A DNA stretch of 45,934 bases from Pelomyxa schiedti (taxonomy: Eukaryota > Evosea > Pelobiontida > Pelomyxidae), in contig JAHLWZ010000011.1 of assembly GCA_020536535.1 (NCBI GenBank), positions 736 to 46,669 on the forward strand, in the 5' to 3' direction. The position numbers were made by a program, and so were the translations under genes. The first letter of the stretch is position 1; every line of letters starts with the position of its first letter. Positions 1-11,500 of this stretch are shown piece by piece. The notes beneath the pieces are model-generated. The model had not been told where the DNA came from. It did no database searches and saw only the letters and a program-made list of their open reading frames with translations.

Positions 1-596
1 CACACAGCACCCAATTCAGCTGGGAAGTTTCTTGCCTTGGCATATTTATGGTCTTGGTACTGGCGCTCACCAAGGTGAAGCTTGGTGTGTGCATCAATGG
101 TCCCAATAAGACTAGAAGTTATCCACTCTATGGAACTCCTCTGCTTTGCAGATTCTCTGGAACAGCGGAGATCAAGAGCCCCTCTATTCCCAAAGTTAAC
201 AAATTTGGACAAACACTGCCCTCACTCTCGCCTGTTTTACCTGGACCCATCTATGTATGCATGGAGATTGGTAAGGTGCTCATGTCCAATTCCATAAAAA
301 AAGCAAAATGCTGCTCGCACACAGTCCTCCCTGTGTTGACTGGTGTCAAAACGAAGGGAAATTGAAAATAGAGATCGTAATGGAAATGAGAGTGAGGGGA
401 TAACGGAAACACCTTGAACATGTACATGTGGTGAGTGAAATTTTTGCAGTTTTTCCACCAAGTATGTATCTTGTTCAGCTTTTATTTTGGAGTGTAGTTT
501 CACTCGGTGTTGTTCAATTTCAGCAGGAGTAAAAGCTGTCACACAATTCCTCAGGCAGCACTGTATTACAGCTTGAGCGGCGCACGTTGCTGACAT
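1..596 (-). CDS. Partial gene, transposon-derived-like Cys-containing protein, runs off the left edge
   Basis: The start chosen is the ATG at 596 (MSATCAAQAV). The readable N-terminal part has a CC-x3-C cluster, then a helical stretch with EIEQHR and EQDTYLVEKL, then a segment reading REDCVRAAFCFFYGIGHE. The order CC..C, a charged helix with a conserved EQ, and then 'C..AF....GI....L' is the layout I associate with the N-terminal region of many transposase-like or domesticated-transposon proteins in protists and animals. This is pattern recognition, not a database match. The first reading frame stops at 237. A second open frame, continuing to base 1, starts near 185 and contains ESAKQRSSIEWITSSLIGTI, which implies at least one intron in between. 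The catalytic part, if present, lies outside the window. Exact exon borders are unresolved. Confidence 0.42.
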
Positions 597-898
597 GGGT
601 GGTACCCCTCTTAAAGTACTTTTTAAAAAGTAACAGTAAAAAGTAGGTAGATCTACCTTGTAGATGGATCTGCAACATTGCATTGTCCGATGTGGCTTTC
701 CATACAGATCTCTTTCAATGTCCCTGAAATGATGTTAATCCAAAAGTAGAAAGTACATGTCAGAAAAAGTGTGGGGTCTGAAAAGTGCCCAGAGGTTTCT
801 ATGTCCACAACATTCACCACACAGAAAACCGCCTTTAATGTTTGCAGTAAAAGCCAAGCAGAAAAACCAAAGCAAAACGAAATACAACGCAAACATAA

Positions 899-1380
899 AT
901 GAAGAATACTAAACCAAGGCTCTCTTTGGACAAGGAGGTGCCCCAGGGAGAGCGCTCAAGCAAGATCAAGCATACTGAGAAGGAGATGTCAGACCTGTAT
1001 GTACAGTCGCACTCTCTTTCTGTTGTTAAGCATTAATGGCTAGGAATGAAGTGACAAAAACGACAGTACAAACTGCTAAAGATAGTTTGAAGCACAAAGT
1101 CGAGGTGATGGCAGCTGAGGAAATGGCCCGGATAACCTCAAAGTATTTTCACGATGCCACATCGACTGAGATGGACAACATTGGCTCCGCAGTATTTCAC
1201 GGCACTATTAGGCTGGTGGAAATGGCCACAGGTACACCCACACAACGATATGTGACTCTGTTGATGTGCCAACAACAAATGTGTATGTGTTGCCATGTGG
1301 TCTACGTCGATAAGGCAACACGGCCATTGTGTAGTGCATGGTACTCCAGTTGGTCTTCACACCGTCGTTTGAAACAGTAA
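899..1380 (+). CDS. Small hypothetical protein, two exons
   Basis: The ATG at 899 opens a lysine-rich frame (MKNTKPRLSLDKEVPQGERS...) that runs to a GT donor after 996. An acceptor after 1043 (GGCTAG) restores the frame exactly (phase 2 to phase 2). It joins a second exon reading NEVTKTTVQTAKDSLKHKV and then SKYFHDATSTEMDNIGSAVF. Read through, this exon ends at the TAA at 1378-1380. A GTACAC at 1232 could instead be a donor, so the C-terminus is uncertain. The tail after that point is Cys/Met-rich and looks less like protein. The middle is predicted helical. I recognise no family; the alternating helices with Gly/Ala are faintly like a senescence/spartin C-terminal domain, but this is weak. 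Confidence 0.4.
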
Positions 1381-1951
1381 GCCGATGCGTTTTAAACATC
1401 GCGGGTGATTGGATGGTAAAACAATTCCGATAGCTTCAATTGATCGAAACATCGAGTCTAAAAAAGTAACCCTGCTAAAGGTCGATTTTTTATTTCCTCC
1501 TCAGTCGGTGGTGGTGTTCGGTGGTTACGGCGCTTAGCACCACAGATACTAGGGATTTGTGTTGGGTCAAGGTGGACTACGGTGCTTGTGTACCCCAGCC
1601 ACGCACGCCGCGTTGCCGGATTTGCGACAGTTGAAAGAGGAAAAAAAAAGCCCCTTCCCCTAATGATCAGTTATTCTTTTTTGGAGAATTTAGCAATAGG
1701 GGTGTGCTGTGCAGACAATCGAATATCGACTTCGAATATTGGTTTTTATCGAATATAGTATTCGATCTAGTCGATATTCGCCCATCTTTGCAGTGCACTA
1801 CGATGCGAGAAGGTTTGATTGGGCAATAGCAGACTCACCAACCAGTACAGTTACAAATGAACCGTTGCTAGGTAGGGTAGGACAGAAAAAATTTCAAAAC
1901 TGATTGTATTCCAAAATTACTCCCAGTCACCATCCAAGGTACAGTGATAAA
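1381..1951. other. Intergenic, low-complexity and AT-rich
   Basis: There is no convincing coding frame here. The stretch holds the probable 3' flank of the small gene at 899, an A-run near 1641, and the block of TCGAATAT repeats annotated separately. It ends just downstream (in gene A orientation) of the gene A stop codon. A TTTATT (AATAAA on the minus strand) near 1486 could be a gene A poly(A) signal, but it lies about 470 bases past the stop and is unproven. Confidence 0.5.
1719..1781. repeat. Cluster of TCGAATAT motifs in direct and inverted orientation
   Basis: TCGAATAT occurs at 1719, 1732 and 1749, and the reverse complement forms TATTCGA and ATATTCG occur near 1759 and 1774. The outer copies form a perfect 11-base inverted repeat (CGAATATCGAC at 1720-1730, GTCGATATTCG at 1770-1780). 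The inner TCGAATA...TATTCGA (1749-1765) is a second hairpin with a 3-base loop. It could be a degenerate transposon end, a protein-binding cluster, or chance in AT-rich DNA. Confidence 0.6.
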
Positions 1952-4900
1952 TTACAATCCTTGGAGGGAACGCTCCAGGTCCTTCACTAATATGGTTCCT
2001 TCATCCGCCAAGGAGAGCATCTGTGTGTCCAGGTCCATGCCGTCGTTGCTCAGGGTGTCAGCCAGCTGTTTAATCCTGCCCATAATCCTGTTGGCTTCAG
2101 TCAAGTTATGTCCGCCGCCCAGCGCGGAATGGAAGTCGCGGTGCAGCTGCTCTGCCTCTTTGCAGTGCTGGCTCTCCACGGAGTCCATGGTGGCAACAAC
2201 TTCGGAATATGACGCGTGGAACGAGGTGAATCTGGCGCAGAGCGATTGGAACTCGGGAAGAGCCTGCAGCTGCGGATTCACGATTGTGGCACGCAGTGTC
2301 AGGTTGATGTTGAGCAGTGCTTCGAAGTTGTTGTGGATGCTCTGAATGCTGGCCTGAATGCCATCGTATTCCTCTTTCTCGTGTTTCATGAAGTCTATAA
2401 CTTGTGGGTCTTCAGCTGGTGGTGGGAGTGGAACCGGAACTGGAACAACTGGAACCGGAACCGGTACTACTGGTGTTGGCACTGGAGGTTGTGGCAATGG
2501 CTCTGGCACTGCTGGTGCTGGATCCAGCACTGGTTGCAAGGTTGCTTCTGAATCAGGACCTATTTTGGTTGTTGGTATCGTTGGGTGCGTTGCTATGTAT
2601 TGAGTTTTACACCCTATTCAGTAAAATACCTAGGGCATTCATAAACAGACAGGTGTAATGATCTGATTTGGGTGGACTGTGCCGGGGGGATGGGGCAGTT
2701 TCTGGAACAAAAACTGATAACTGAAGGTTATCTAGTTCATGGTACTGATGGGAGATAAGTATGGTGATTGCTATGTTAAACTACATACTTCATCATCTGC
2801 TTGGTCTTCATCGTTGGAATACTGTAAACAATATTTAAGAAGGTAGTGATATAGAAAAAAGGAGAGAGGGGAATTCAACATTGGCGATGGCAATGAGTAA
2901 ATCGCCACAAAGAATGTGCAACTGCCTCATCAGGTAGCAATAGTTGGCAAGAGGCATGTTAAACAGCAGTGATTCTATATCTTCCTTGCTGATGTGGTCA
3001 TTGACCTGTGTTAATTTAGCAGTGTTAGCAAGGGTAATTACAGGACTGCACAATTTCAGGGAACGCTATCAAGGAAGACAGCAAGGCAGTGTTGTTGCCC
3101 TTTATCCTGTCACGCTTTAGGTATGTGCAGATGGCATCAGCAACTGCGTGCATATGCCGCTTTTTGTCAATTGGGGCTTCCATTACCTTTTTTTTTTTTT
3201 CCCTTAGTCATTCTCTCATTCCCCTTGATGGAAACCTCTTTCAGCTTTTCTGTTACTGTGGATTGCAATTTTTCTGATGGAGTCATGTCATACTCACTGG
3301 GCATCCCTATAAAAAGCCACTGTTTAGCTTTGTACTTAGTAAGAACCGTCATGGAGATATCGCCAATTGTAGCAAATTTCTGATTGCGCAGCAAAGTGAG
3401 AGCTCTTGGAATTGGTTTATTTGGGATAAGGTCTAGCCAAATTTGTGCAAGAGTGTGTTGTTCATGGTGGGTGGTTGGTCGGTGGTGCAAGTCTCTTTGA
3501 AAGTTTTCCAGTAGTTGGGTAAGCAGCTGCATCAATTCTCGTATCTGCTCCTCACTCTCACCTGATTTCAAGGTTCAAGTGATAATTCATGGAATTTTCT
3601 CTTTACCTTGAAGAGCTCTTTCAAGGGTAGTGTAAATAGAAGGAGAGAGCTGTGTCTTAAAAGTAGGTGCCAACCTGGCCAAGTTTAAATTCGATGGTAC
3701 AAGTCAAACATTAGGAAACAAACAGGTTAATTTCCCTATGCATTCTGTATTCCATTTTATCTTGCCCTTTCCATTTAGGTGCCTACATATGTTTATATTT
3801 ACTACAAAGGATCAGTAGTAACCAGAATGGGAACGGTATTGTCAGGAAGGTCCATTGGGAAGGCAACTCGCATGCTGTCAACTTCATTGAGTGTACATTT
3901 GTCAGCCAGGTAGTGGCTAATTATCTGATCGGCAATGTATGGAAGAAGGAAAAAAAGAACGGGAATACAAATCGGGTAAGGGCGTTTTCTTCAAAATTGA
4001 TGTTACTTTTGGTTCCATCTTGTAGTTTCAAATGGGCAACCGTTATTCTACCCAGATCAAAGCAGTTTACAGAAATAAGCAATTCTTATGATATTATTAC
4101 ACTGTATCCCAGAGAGTGGACATACGAGAGGCAGCATTTGGGATCGCCTCCACATTGTAGTAGGTTGCTTTGTTGTTATTTTCAAAAGTGAAGCCATAGG
4201 GATTTAGAACATCTATAAAATGTGATTGATATTCATGATAGGTGACCAGATACCACTATCACAAGCTTTCCGAAGTTCAACAAGAGTATTTTGAATTCTG
4301 GACATTTCTTTTATAACTGAGAAAATAAGGTCACCATGACCTCTCTGGGGCAAGCTAACTAACTCAGCCAATGATGTAGACGGAGCAATTTCCGGTATTT
4401 TAATTCTATGGCACTTATTTAGAAGGAAAACGTAGTGGAAAAAGAGACATACGCTATTTGATAGAAGGCACTATGTACCTCTTTCCATGCATTCAAAAAT
4501 TTCTTGTGATTGGAAAGGATGCAATCAGATGCACCAGGGTTATTTTGTATTACCCAGTTAATACATTCACTGAAGGGGGCGTGAAGATATTCTCCTAGTG
4601 AATACAGTTAAAATTTTGATAGGTCTCTGGCAGGTACCGTTCAAGACTGGAGCAAACATCGAGTTGAGCATTTGATAGAATACCACAAACAGGGGCAAAT
4701 GCCCCAAAACCTGTAGGACTGGAATATTTGTATAAAAATATCCCAAAAGAGTTGTTGGAAGAAATTTCCTTCTAGCAATATCACAAAGCTCATCACATCC
4801 AAAAAGGCAACTAAGAAGAGTATCTTTATGTGAACGATAATCTTGGAGAATGTTGAACGCCGCTGTTCCCTTTGTGTTAGGATGAATTTTGGAATCAATA

Positions 4901-5531
4901 AAGAAAGGTTTCTCTACTTGTGGTATTTTCCTAATAAAATACGTGAGATTGGAGAAGAAAATATAAGTGGTTACAAATCGGCAATCCCCAATAGTGATAG
5001 TGATTTACTGTCTTGCAGTAGTGCCACCAGAGTTTTCTCTTCCCTAATTGACTTCAAGAAAAAGGTGCGACTGTTCTGTAGAAAAGAGGTTGGGTGCAAT
5101 AACTGGATAAGAAGTAAGAGAACGGAAATCTTATAGAAAAGGAAACCTGCTCCACAACATGTAGCAGCTCAGGCTTCACTTTTTGAATCTGCATAAACAA
5201 GTTTTCGGTTCCACTTAGCACACCAGCAACAAGTTTGAGAAGAATGGTTGAACAGGCTGCCTTCTTGATTTGCGATAGAATATCCCCTATTTGCCATTTC
5301 AGTAAAAATGCCAACATTAACTGGAGTGCCTTGAGTGAGGCTAGTTAGGAGCTGCCAGGCTTCATCCATAGTCTTGATAGGAATAATTGCCTTTTGCTTT
5401 GAATTGTAATTGGATACAGGATCCATTGTGTGGAGGAAAAAGTGGTAAATCCAGAACTCAGTAGGCAACAAACTTGGTGGAGGAGAACGTGACATAACAT
5501 TAGGAGAAAATGCATATGTGTTGTCACTCAC
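1952..5531 (-). other. Gene A: C-terminal exons, proline-rich linker and helical tail
   Basis: Short exons carry recognisable paralog-shared blocks: FWIYHFFLHTMD, CSTILLKLVAGVLSGTENLF, AKQWLFIGMPSEYDMTPSEK (about 3285-3345) and YCYLMRQLHILCGDLL (about 2890-2945). The equivalents in gene B include GKQWLFSDLPEEYKMNP and CHYCFFMRNLHTLCGDLL. The last exon (1952 to about 2595) opens with a Pro/Val repeat (VVPVPVPVVPVPVPLPPP, about 2420-2480). It is followed by about 150 residues of predicted helix with QVIDFMKHEKEEYDGIQASI. The region between 3600 and 5100 contains several small exons whose borders I could not all settle. Confidence 0.65.
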
Positions 5532-8500
5532 TGCCGGTTTAGTTTCAGTAATTACCTACTAAGTATGAAATAAAGAGAAGGTGATTAGCAACTGACTTGT
5601 GCTGCTAATTGTAACAGCTCCTCGGTGCATTTCTCTGGTTTAGATTCCACCCACATAAAAAGGAAGTTGCTCATCCAGTTATTCTCAGACAGTTTAGCAC
5701 AGTAATCTTTCAATTTTGGGTTTCCATTAAAGTCTGGGAGAGTTTTGTTGTTCATCTATTCTTTATATTAGTGTGACAGATGAATTTAATGAGTCTGACA
5801 TGAAGAAATGTTATCAAATTCTCTTTCATTTCATTTCTCAAGGACTGGGTTTCATTGCTTTGAGTCATAAAATAGTCAATTACATCTCGCAGGAAGTGGA
5901 TACTGCTTTCTGATGCTTGGCTTACAGGCACAGGAAGAAAATGAAGAGCCAGCAATACACCATTTAAAAGGATTGAAGTAGCTTTATATGTAGTGGAAAC
6001 AAATTCCTCAAGGCATTGGAGTAAGTGCTTATTCTGTGTGAATGCAAAGGATTCTGTGGCTGAAGAACATTGACAGAGAAAACTGAAAACAACATGCATT
6101 GCATCCAGCCTTTGCAATGTGTCAATGTGGGTTGATAGAAATCGGGAAAGATCCTTTCGAGGCAGTAAGGTTGAAAAGAAGGAACGGCACACTTGACCCC
6201 AGTTAACAATACTCTCTATGTTGCTACAATCTCTCCCAAAAAGCCCAACTGTAAGCCTTTTCCATAAAAATTCCGTACTCAAGTCAGCGATCCAGTTCTG
6301 AACATCAATCAATTTATTGAGTTTAGGCATATCCATATATCTGTGAAACTCCTGGTTTGTGAGAGGAGGATTCAACAGTTGCAGTGGGGTCACAAGTTCT
6401 TTGAAATACCAAATTTCCTTCTCAAAAAACCATTTTATGACGAACAGAAGTGGTACATCCATGAATAAAGACATTTTGCAGACCTCAAGAGATTTTATAA
6501 TAAGATCTACAAAGCGCCGCCATCTATTTTGAACTTCTTCAGTTGATCCAAGTGTTCCAACACGACAGGAGAATTCTGAGAAGTGAAGAGATGACATTTT
6601 CATCGTTCTTGTTACGAAATCTTCTTGAAATGCTGTAAACAAATATTGTGTGCCTAAGTGTTCCACAAGTGTTTGGATGGCAGGGTTTCCTTCTATAAGT
6701 TCAAGCATTCTCCCATGAAGATCAAGTTGTGAAAACGGCTTATGACATAAATCTCGAACTGCCTTCAACATTTGCATATTGATAAGATTGGAAATGACGT
6801 CATAGAAGGGGAGCTTTGAAGGAAAGTTATATGTCTTGGAAATAACTAGTGACAGACTATGGGTATTAGAGGTGAGGTCCTCCTTGCTGAGCTGAGGGAT
6901 TGGAATGGCACAATATGTTCTATGAACCAGCTCCTGGAGTTTTGCAGTCTCAGGGTCACTAAACATGTTCATGATAGGGTTTAACCCAAAAGAAGACAGC
7001 ATCATCTGTAGAATGGAACCCACTAAAGGAGCCATGAAATGGGACAGAGAAGATAAAATAGCACCAACCAAGCTGACAACAGAAGAGCCTTTAGAAATTT
7101 CTGTACCAGCCTCTGCAACAACGGAGTTAAGGAAACCTAGGCCCCAAGACCTGCTAAATTGGTGTATGATGCCTATACACATTTCTGGGTGTTGCTCAAA
7201 TAGGGTTTTGAGGATCTCATATCTTCGTTTCCATTGTGGATGCTGCAGGGCCACAGCAGTACTTTGGTCTCCATAGAAAGATTTAGCTTCAACGGAATCA
7301 AGGACAGAGGGACAGGAGTTAAGTCCACTGCCAGACATAAATCGGCAGAAGTGCTGAAGCAGCTCAAAGAACGACTTACTAAACATACCAGTTTCTTGAT
7401 CACTATTGCTTAACTTACAATTCTCACCATCATTCAGTGTTAGCTGAAATGCATTGGCCATTAGCCACTGGGGGTCTGGTGCCATGGAGACAGTGCGGCT
7501 TAAAGGGGAAACTGCAATTCCCAGTGTGTCGATGTATATAAAATCCCAATTGTTGAGGAAAACTGCGTCGTAGGGACTCTCTCTTCTGATCCCAGCCTCA
7601 GGGGGGAAATGGACTAGGACCACAGCAAGTTGAATACCCGTGTTGGTGTCTGTATCTCTTTTTGCAGAATTCCAGGCTTCATCAATCTCATTTCTCAGGA
7701 AATTGATTTGCTGAGGGGAAATGATAGCCAAATCAGCAAGGCACAACAGCAACCTCTTCCTGTTTGAAGAACGGAATTCCTTCACTTTTAGGGTGCACTG
7801 CTGGCTGGAGAGTACCTCACGCATATTTATAATTTCCAGATACTCATCAGCTTTTGCAGCTGGGTCTACAGGGTTAATGTCTGTGAGGATTTCAGATATT
7901 TTGTCTTGTAAGTGCTTGTCAGTGGGTAATTGGAGTAGTTCAGCACTGGTGCGAGTGAATACTCCCCACTTAGAACAAAGTGCTCTTCCAGAACTTCTTT
8001 CACAAATCAGCTGCTTTAGAAACCTGAAGACTGAAAAGTGTTCCTGCTGTAAGAAGTAACAACGTTTGTATCTCTTTGGCAACTTGGGACAGAAGACAAT
8101 CTGCTCGGGTCTTGCCAACTGAAGAATGTGAAGGTTAACTTTGGTTATGTATTGCTGCATGTTCCGTTCCCAGTGGTTATCTTCAAACTTAGGACTGGTA
8201 AGGGAATCAGAGTCTCCAAAGAGCGGCGGGAAAGCAGGGATAAGTTCATCAATATTCTCTTCTGTTGAGTTCCCCTGGTGTGTACTCAGTTTCACTGTCT
8301 GCTGCAGCACTGAAAAAATAAAAGAACTTGCAGTTTCATTGGCTGCCACGCCATAAAATAACCGGGAGTTACAGCTATCAGTATGTAATTTCTGGATCAT
8401 GTGTTCCGCACCTCTCTGAAGAACTGCATATGGAGGTAAAGGGTGTGAATGACCTGAGGAAATGAAGGTCCTTAGAGGGAATGCCAAAAGTCGTTCAAAC

Positions 8501-11500
8501 AAAGCGTCGTCAATCCCGAGACAATATTTTTCAAATCTATTCAGCAGCGGTGTTGGAAGGCTCTGCAAAGATGACTTGGGTACGTGAACAATTACTCTGA
8601 AGTTGTCATGCACCACACAAGGTTGAGAGAATGTTCCAGCAGCAAGGTTGGCAAAGCAAACCCGTGAGCTTGTGTTTGGAGCCTTGGAAACATCACGTTT
8701 ATTCTTAGGCATGATTGTGTAGTGGCGGTTGAAAACATCATAAAACGAACTGTGAACACTAGTGGAGTTGACAAGTACAATTGTAGTACCAAGTTCCATT
8801 GCTATTTTCACTTTCTCCACTACTTCAGCTTTTACTCTTTGGTCATTGTCACCTGGAAAATCCCCAACGTAGCATATAGTTGTTTGGTTACGATCACATA
8901 GGCCTAGATCAAAAAGTAGAGCTACGGCGACTTCGTTTTCCGTTGGGTCAAGCTAAGACACAATTGAGAAAACTCTTTAAACGGTGGGTGCATACAAGCA
9001 TTATGTAACGAAATGGAGCTGTATTAGGATCCTCCAAATCTGTCAACTTCTCAGAAAGACTCTCTTTGATTGTATTTATCTCTGTTCTACGTCCAGCAGG
9101 CAACTGACCCCACAATAACGTATTATTCGATTTAAGTGCGTGATTGATATGGTCAATGAAATTTGCAACAAGGCAATCAAAGTGACGCTGGTCCAAACCT
9201 CCAAAATTTCTTTTCAATCCAGCAATAACCTTGTGCTCTGTAAGGTCAAAAGAGAGTCCATCTGCTGTGAAACAGTGCTTGCGGAGATACCGCAAGAAGT
9301 AGACGAAGTCACGAAGGTGAAAGAATCTTTGTGGGTATGGAGAGCCATAGAATTTCACTACTTCTTCCTGGTATGCCACACACAGTTGGGCAAGTACATT
9401 CTGTACAGTGGAGTCTGGCTTATCTCCAAATATGCAACCTTGTTTTAGAAAAAATCAGTTGACAGCCCCGTTTTATTTCGAAAAAAAGAAGCTAAACCTT
9501 CAGCTAGTCTCTGCAAGTCAGTAAGAGGAGGTTCGCTTTGCAGCAGCATCAATGTCCTATTGGTCTTGGCTTCATCCAGAATTCGATTAGATAACAAAAC
9601 TGATGAAACTTTTGGGTGATCAAGCTTGAAGTGTAGAATCTACAGTACAGATGTAATAAAGGAACATTATCAAACAAGCACAGTACCTTCAGTGGCGATA
9701 GTTCCTCTGAAGGTAAACCGACTTCATCCAAAAGAACAGCACAAAGTTCTCTGGAAGTTGAAAGAAAGGACTTCTGCCGGTGAGTTGCAGATTTGTACAT
9801 GGACTGTATTTCAGAATCAGTGGATTGTTCACTGCATTGGTATCGAAATGGTTGTATATGATGCAAAGATCTGTAAAAATCAGAAGGTGAAGTTGTTCCT
9901 TTCATGTTATCAACTGCCACAGTGAAACTTAGTGTTTTTGAACAACCCCTACTGGGAGATCAAAAACAAAAAAGGAAAAAATGAGTGTTCATCATACGGG
10001 GGCCCAACAATGACAAGAGGAATTCTAGAATCCAGACATACAACTGTGCAGAATAGATTCTCCATGAAAGTATTTGTTTTAGCAATCCCGGCAGGAAGAA
10101 CTGTGTTTTTACACAACTTTTCTAAGACAGCATGTGTATAATCAGACCATCTTGCTAAGTAGAGGGGAGCATTTGTGAAGTGTGCATTAGTGAAGTCTAT
10201 AAGTGCCTTCTCAAATTGTTCCCTTGTCCAAGGTGTGTTTTCACGTGATGTTTCATGAAGCGGCTGTGACTTCGGCAGATTACCTAAGGCCTGTGTGTGT
10301 TGCTGAACAAAAGTGGTAGATGGAAGCCGGAAGTAGTATGTCATTGTTATGGAGAGAGCCTTTGTGAAATTTAGGTAGATCATTTAAGAGACGGAACTAC
10401 CAGTGCCTGCCAATGGCATTCTTTTTCATGCAAGGAAAGAAAGTTTGGAGTTTCGGGAGCAGGTAGATTGGTCATAAACTGTGGGTGACTGCTGAAATAG
10501 CAATAAAGATCAACAGCACGTACAATATCACGTATAGTTGCTGTTACCCTGTGAATTCTTGCATTTTTAATGAAATCTTGCCCCATTAAAATGAGGGGTG
10601 TAAGCTGTTGGGTGACGAAATTTTTTCCAGGAAAACGGTTGGATATCAAGCCTTCTGTGAAGCTTTCTTCTTGTAGCCTTGTTAACTTTCCAAAATCCAC
10701 AATTATCTTTTCCATTGAGAGTGGAGGAGCTCGGACAGCAAAAGATTTTCCTGAGAGTTTAGACTCTCTTCCAATGAAATTGAACTGGGTGTGAGCTTTG
10801 GTAGGCTCTACAGTGTCCATGTTCTTGTTTAGAGCAGCAACGAAGAAGATATCCTGGGGAAGATCTAATCCATCCAGCTTGGAATCACACATGACTTCCT
10901 TTACCATCCCAAGCACACTGGTAGATGTGCACTCATCTATGAAGCAGACAATCTTGGTGGCACTAGGAAAATGTGCAAGGACATCTTTGATATGTTGTAT
11001 TCTGGCCCGAAACTGCTCCGCAGTGAAACGTTGATGCATCCTTATTCTGTGAAAGACAGACTCAAATTTGGCGTTTTGAAAGGCAATAAGTAAATCAGCC
11101 AATTCCTTACTGCTATTCACTATGTAGTGCACTCCAGGTTCTAAGACTTCAGGCTTTGGAGAAGGTATCAGATACAACAAAGAGATCATGTCACATACTT
11201 GTGTGAGGGAATTTGAAAACATCTGTCTCAAACAGTCTGCTCGCAGAATATGTTGTCTCTTTTTGAGATTTTTTATTACATATTGCACACATTTACACGC
11301 AAAAAGAGGGAAGAATTTGTTGAAAGTGTTACACATTTCAACAATGAGGGAATGGAACTGCTCCGAGCTATCTAACCACTCCAAGGCTGTCTCCGCTGTG
11401 GATTTTGGGGATCGTGGAATGGAAAGCGGAGTCCTTGGGATAGCTGAAAGCTTTTTACCCTGAAAAATTGCCGTACATTGCTCAATAAGGACAGATGGGA

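Noticed and set aside
2216-2658. Plus-strand frames with Trp/Asn or Gly/Thr repeats
   Set aside because: They are antisense to the Pro/Val repeats in the gene A last exon.
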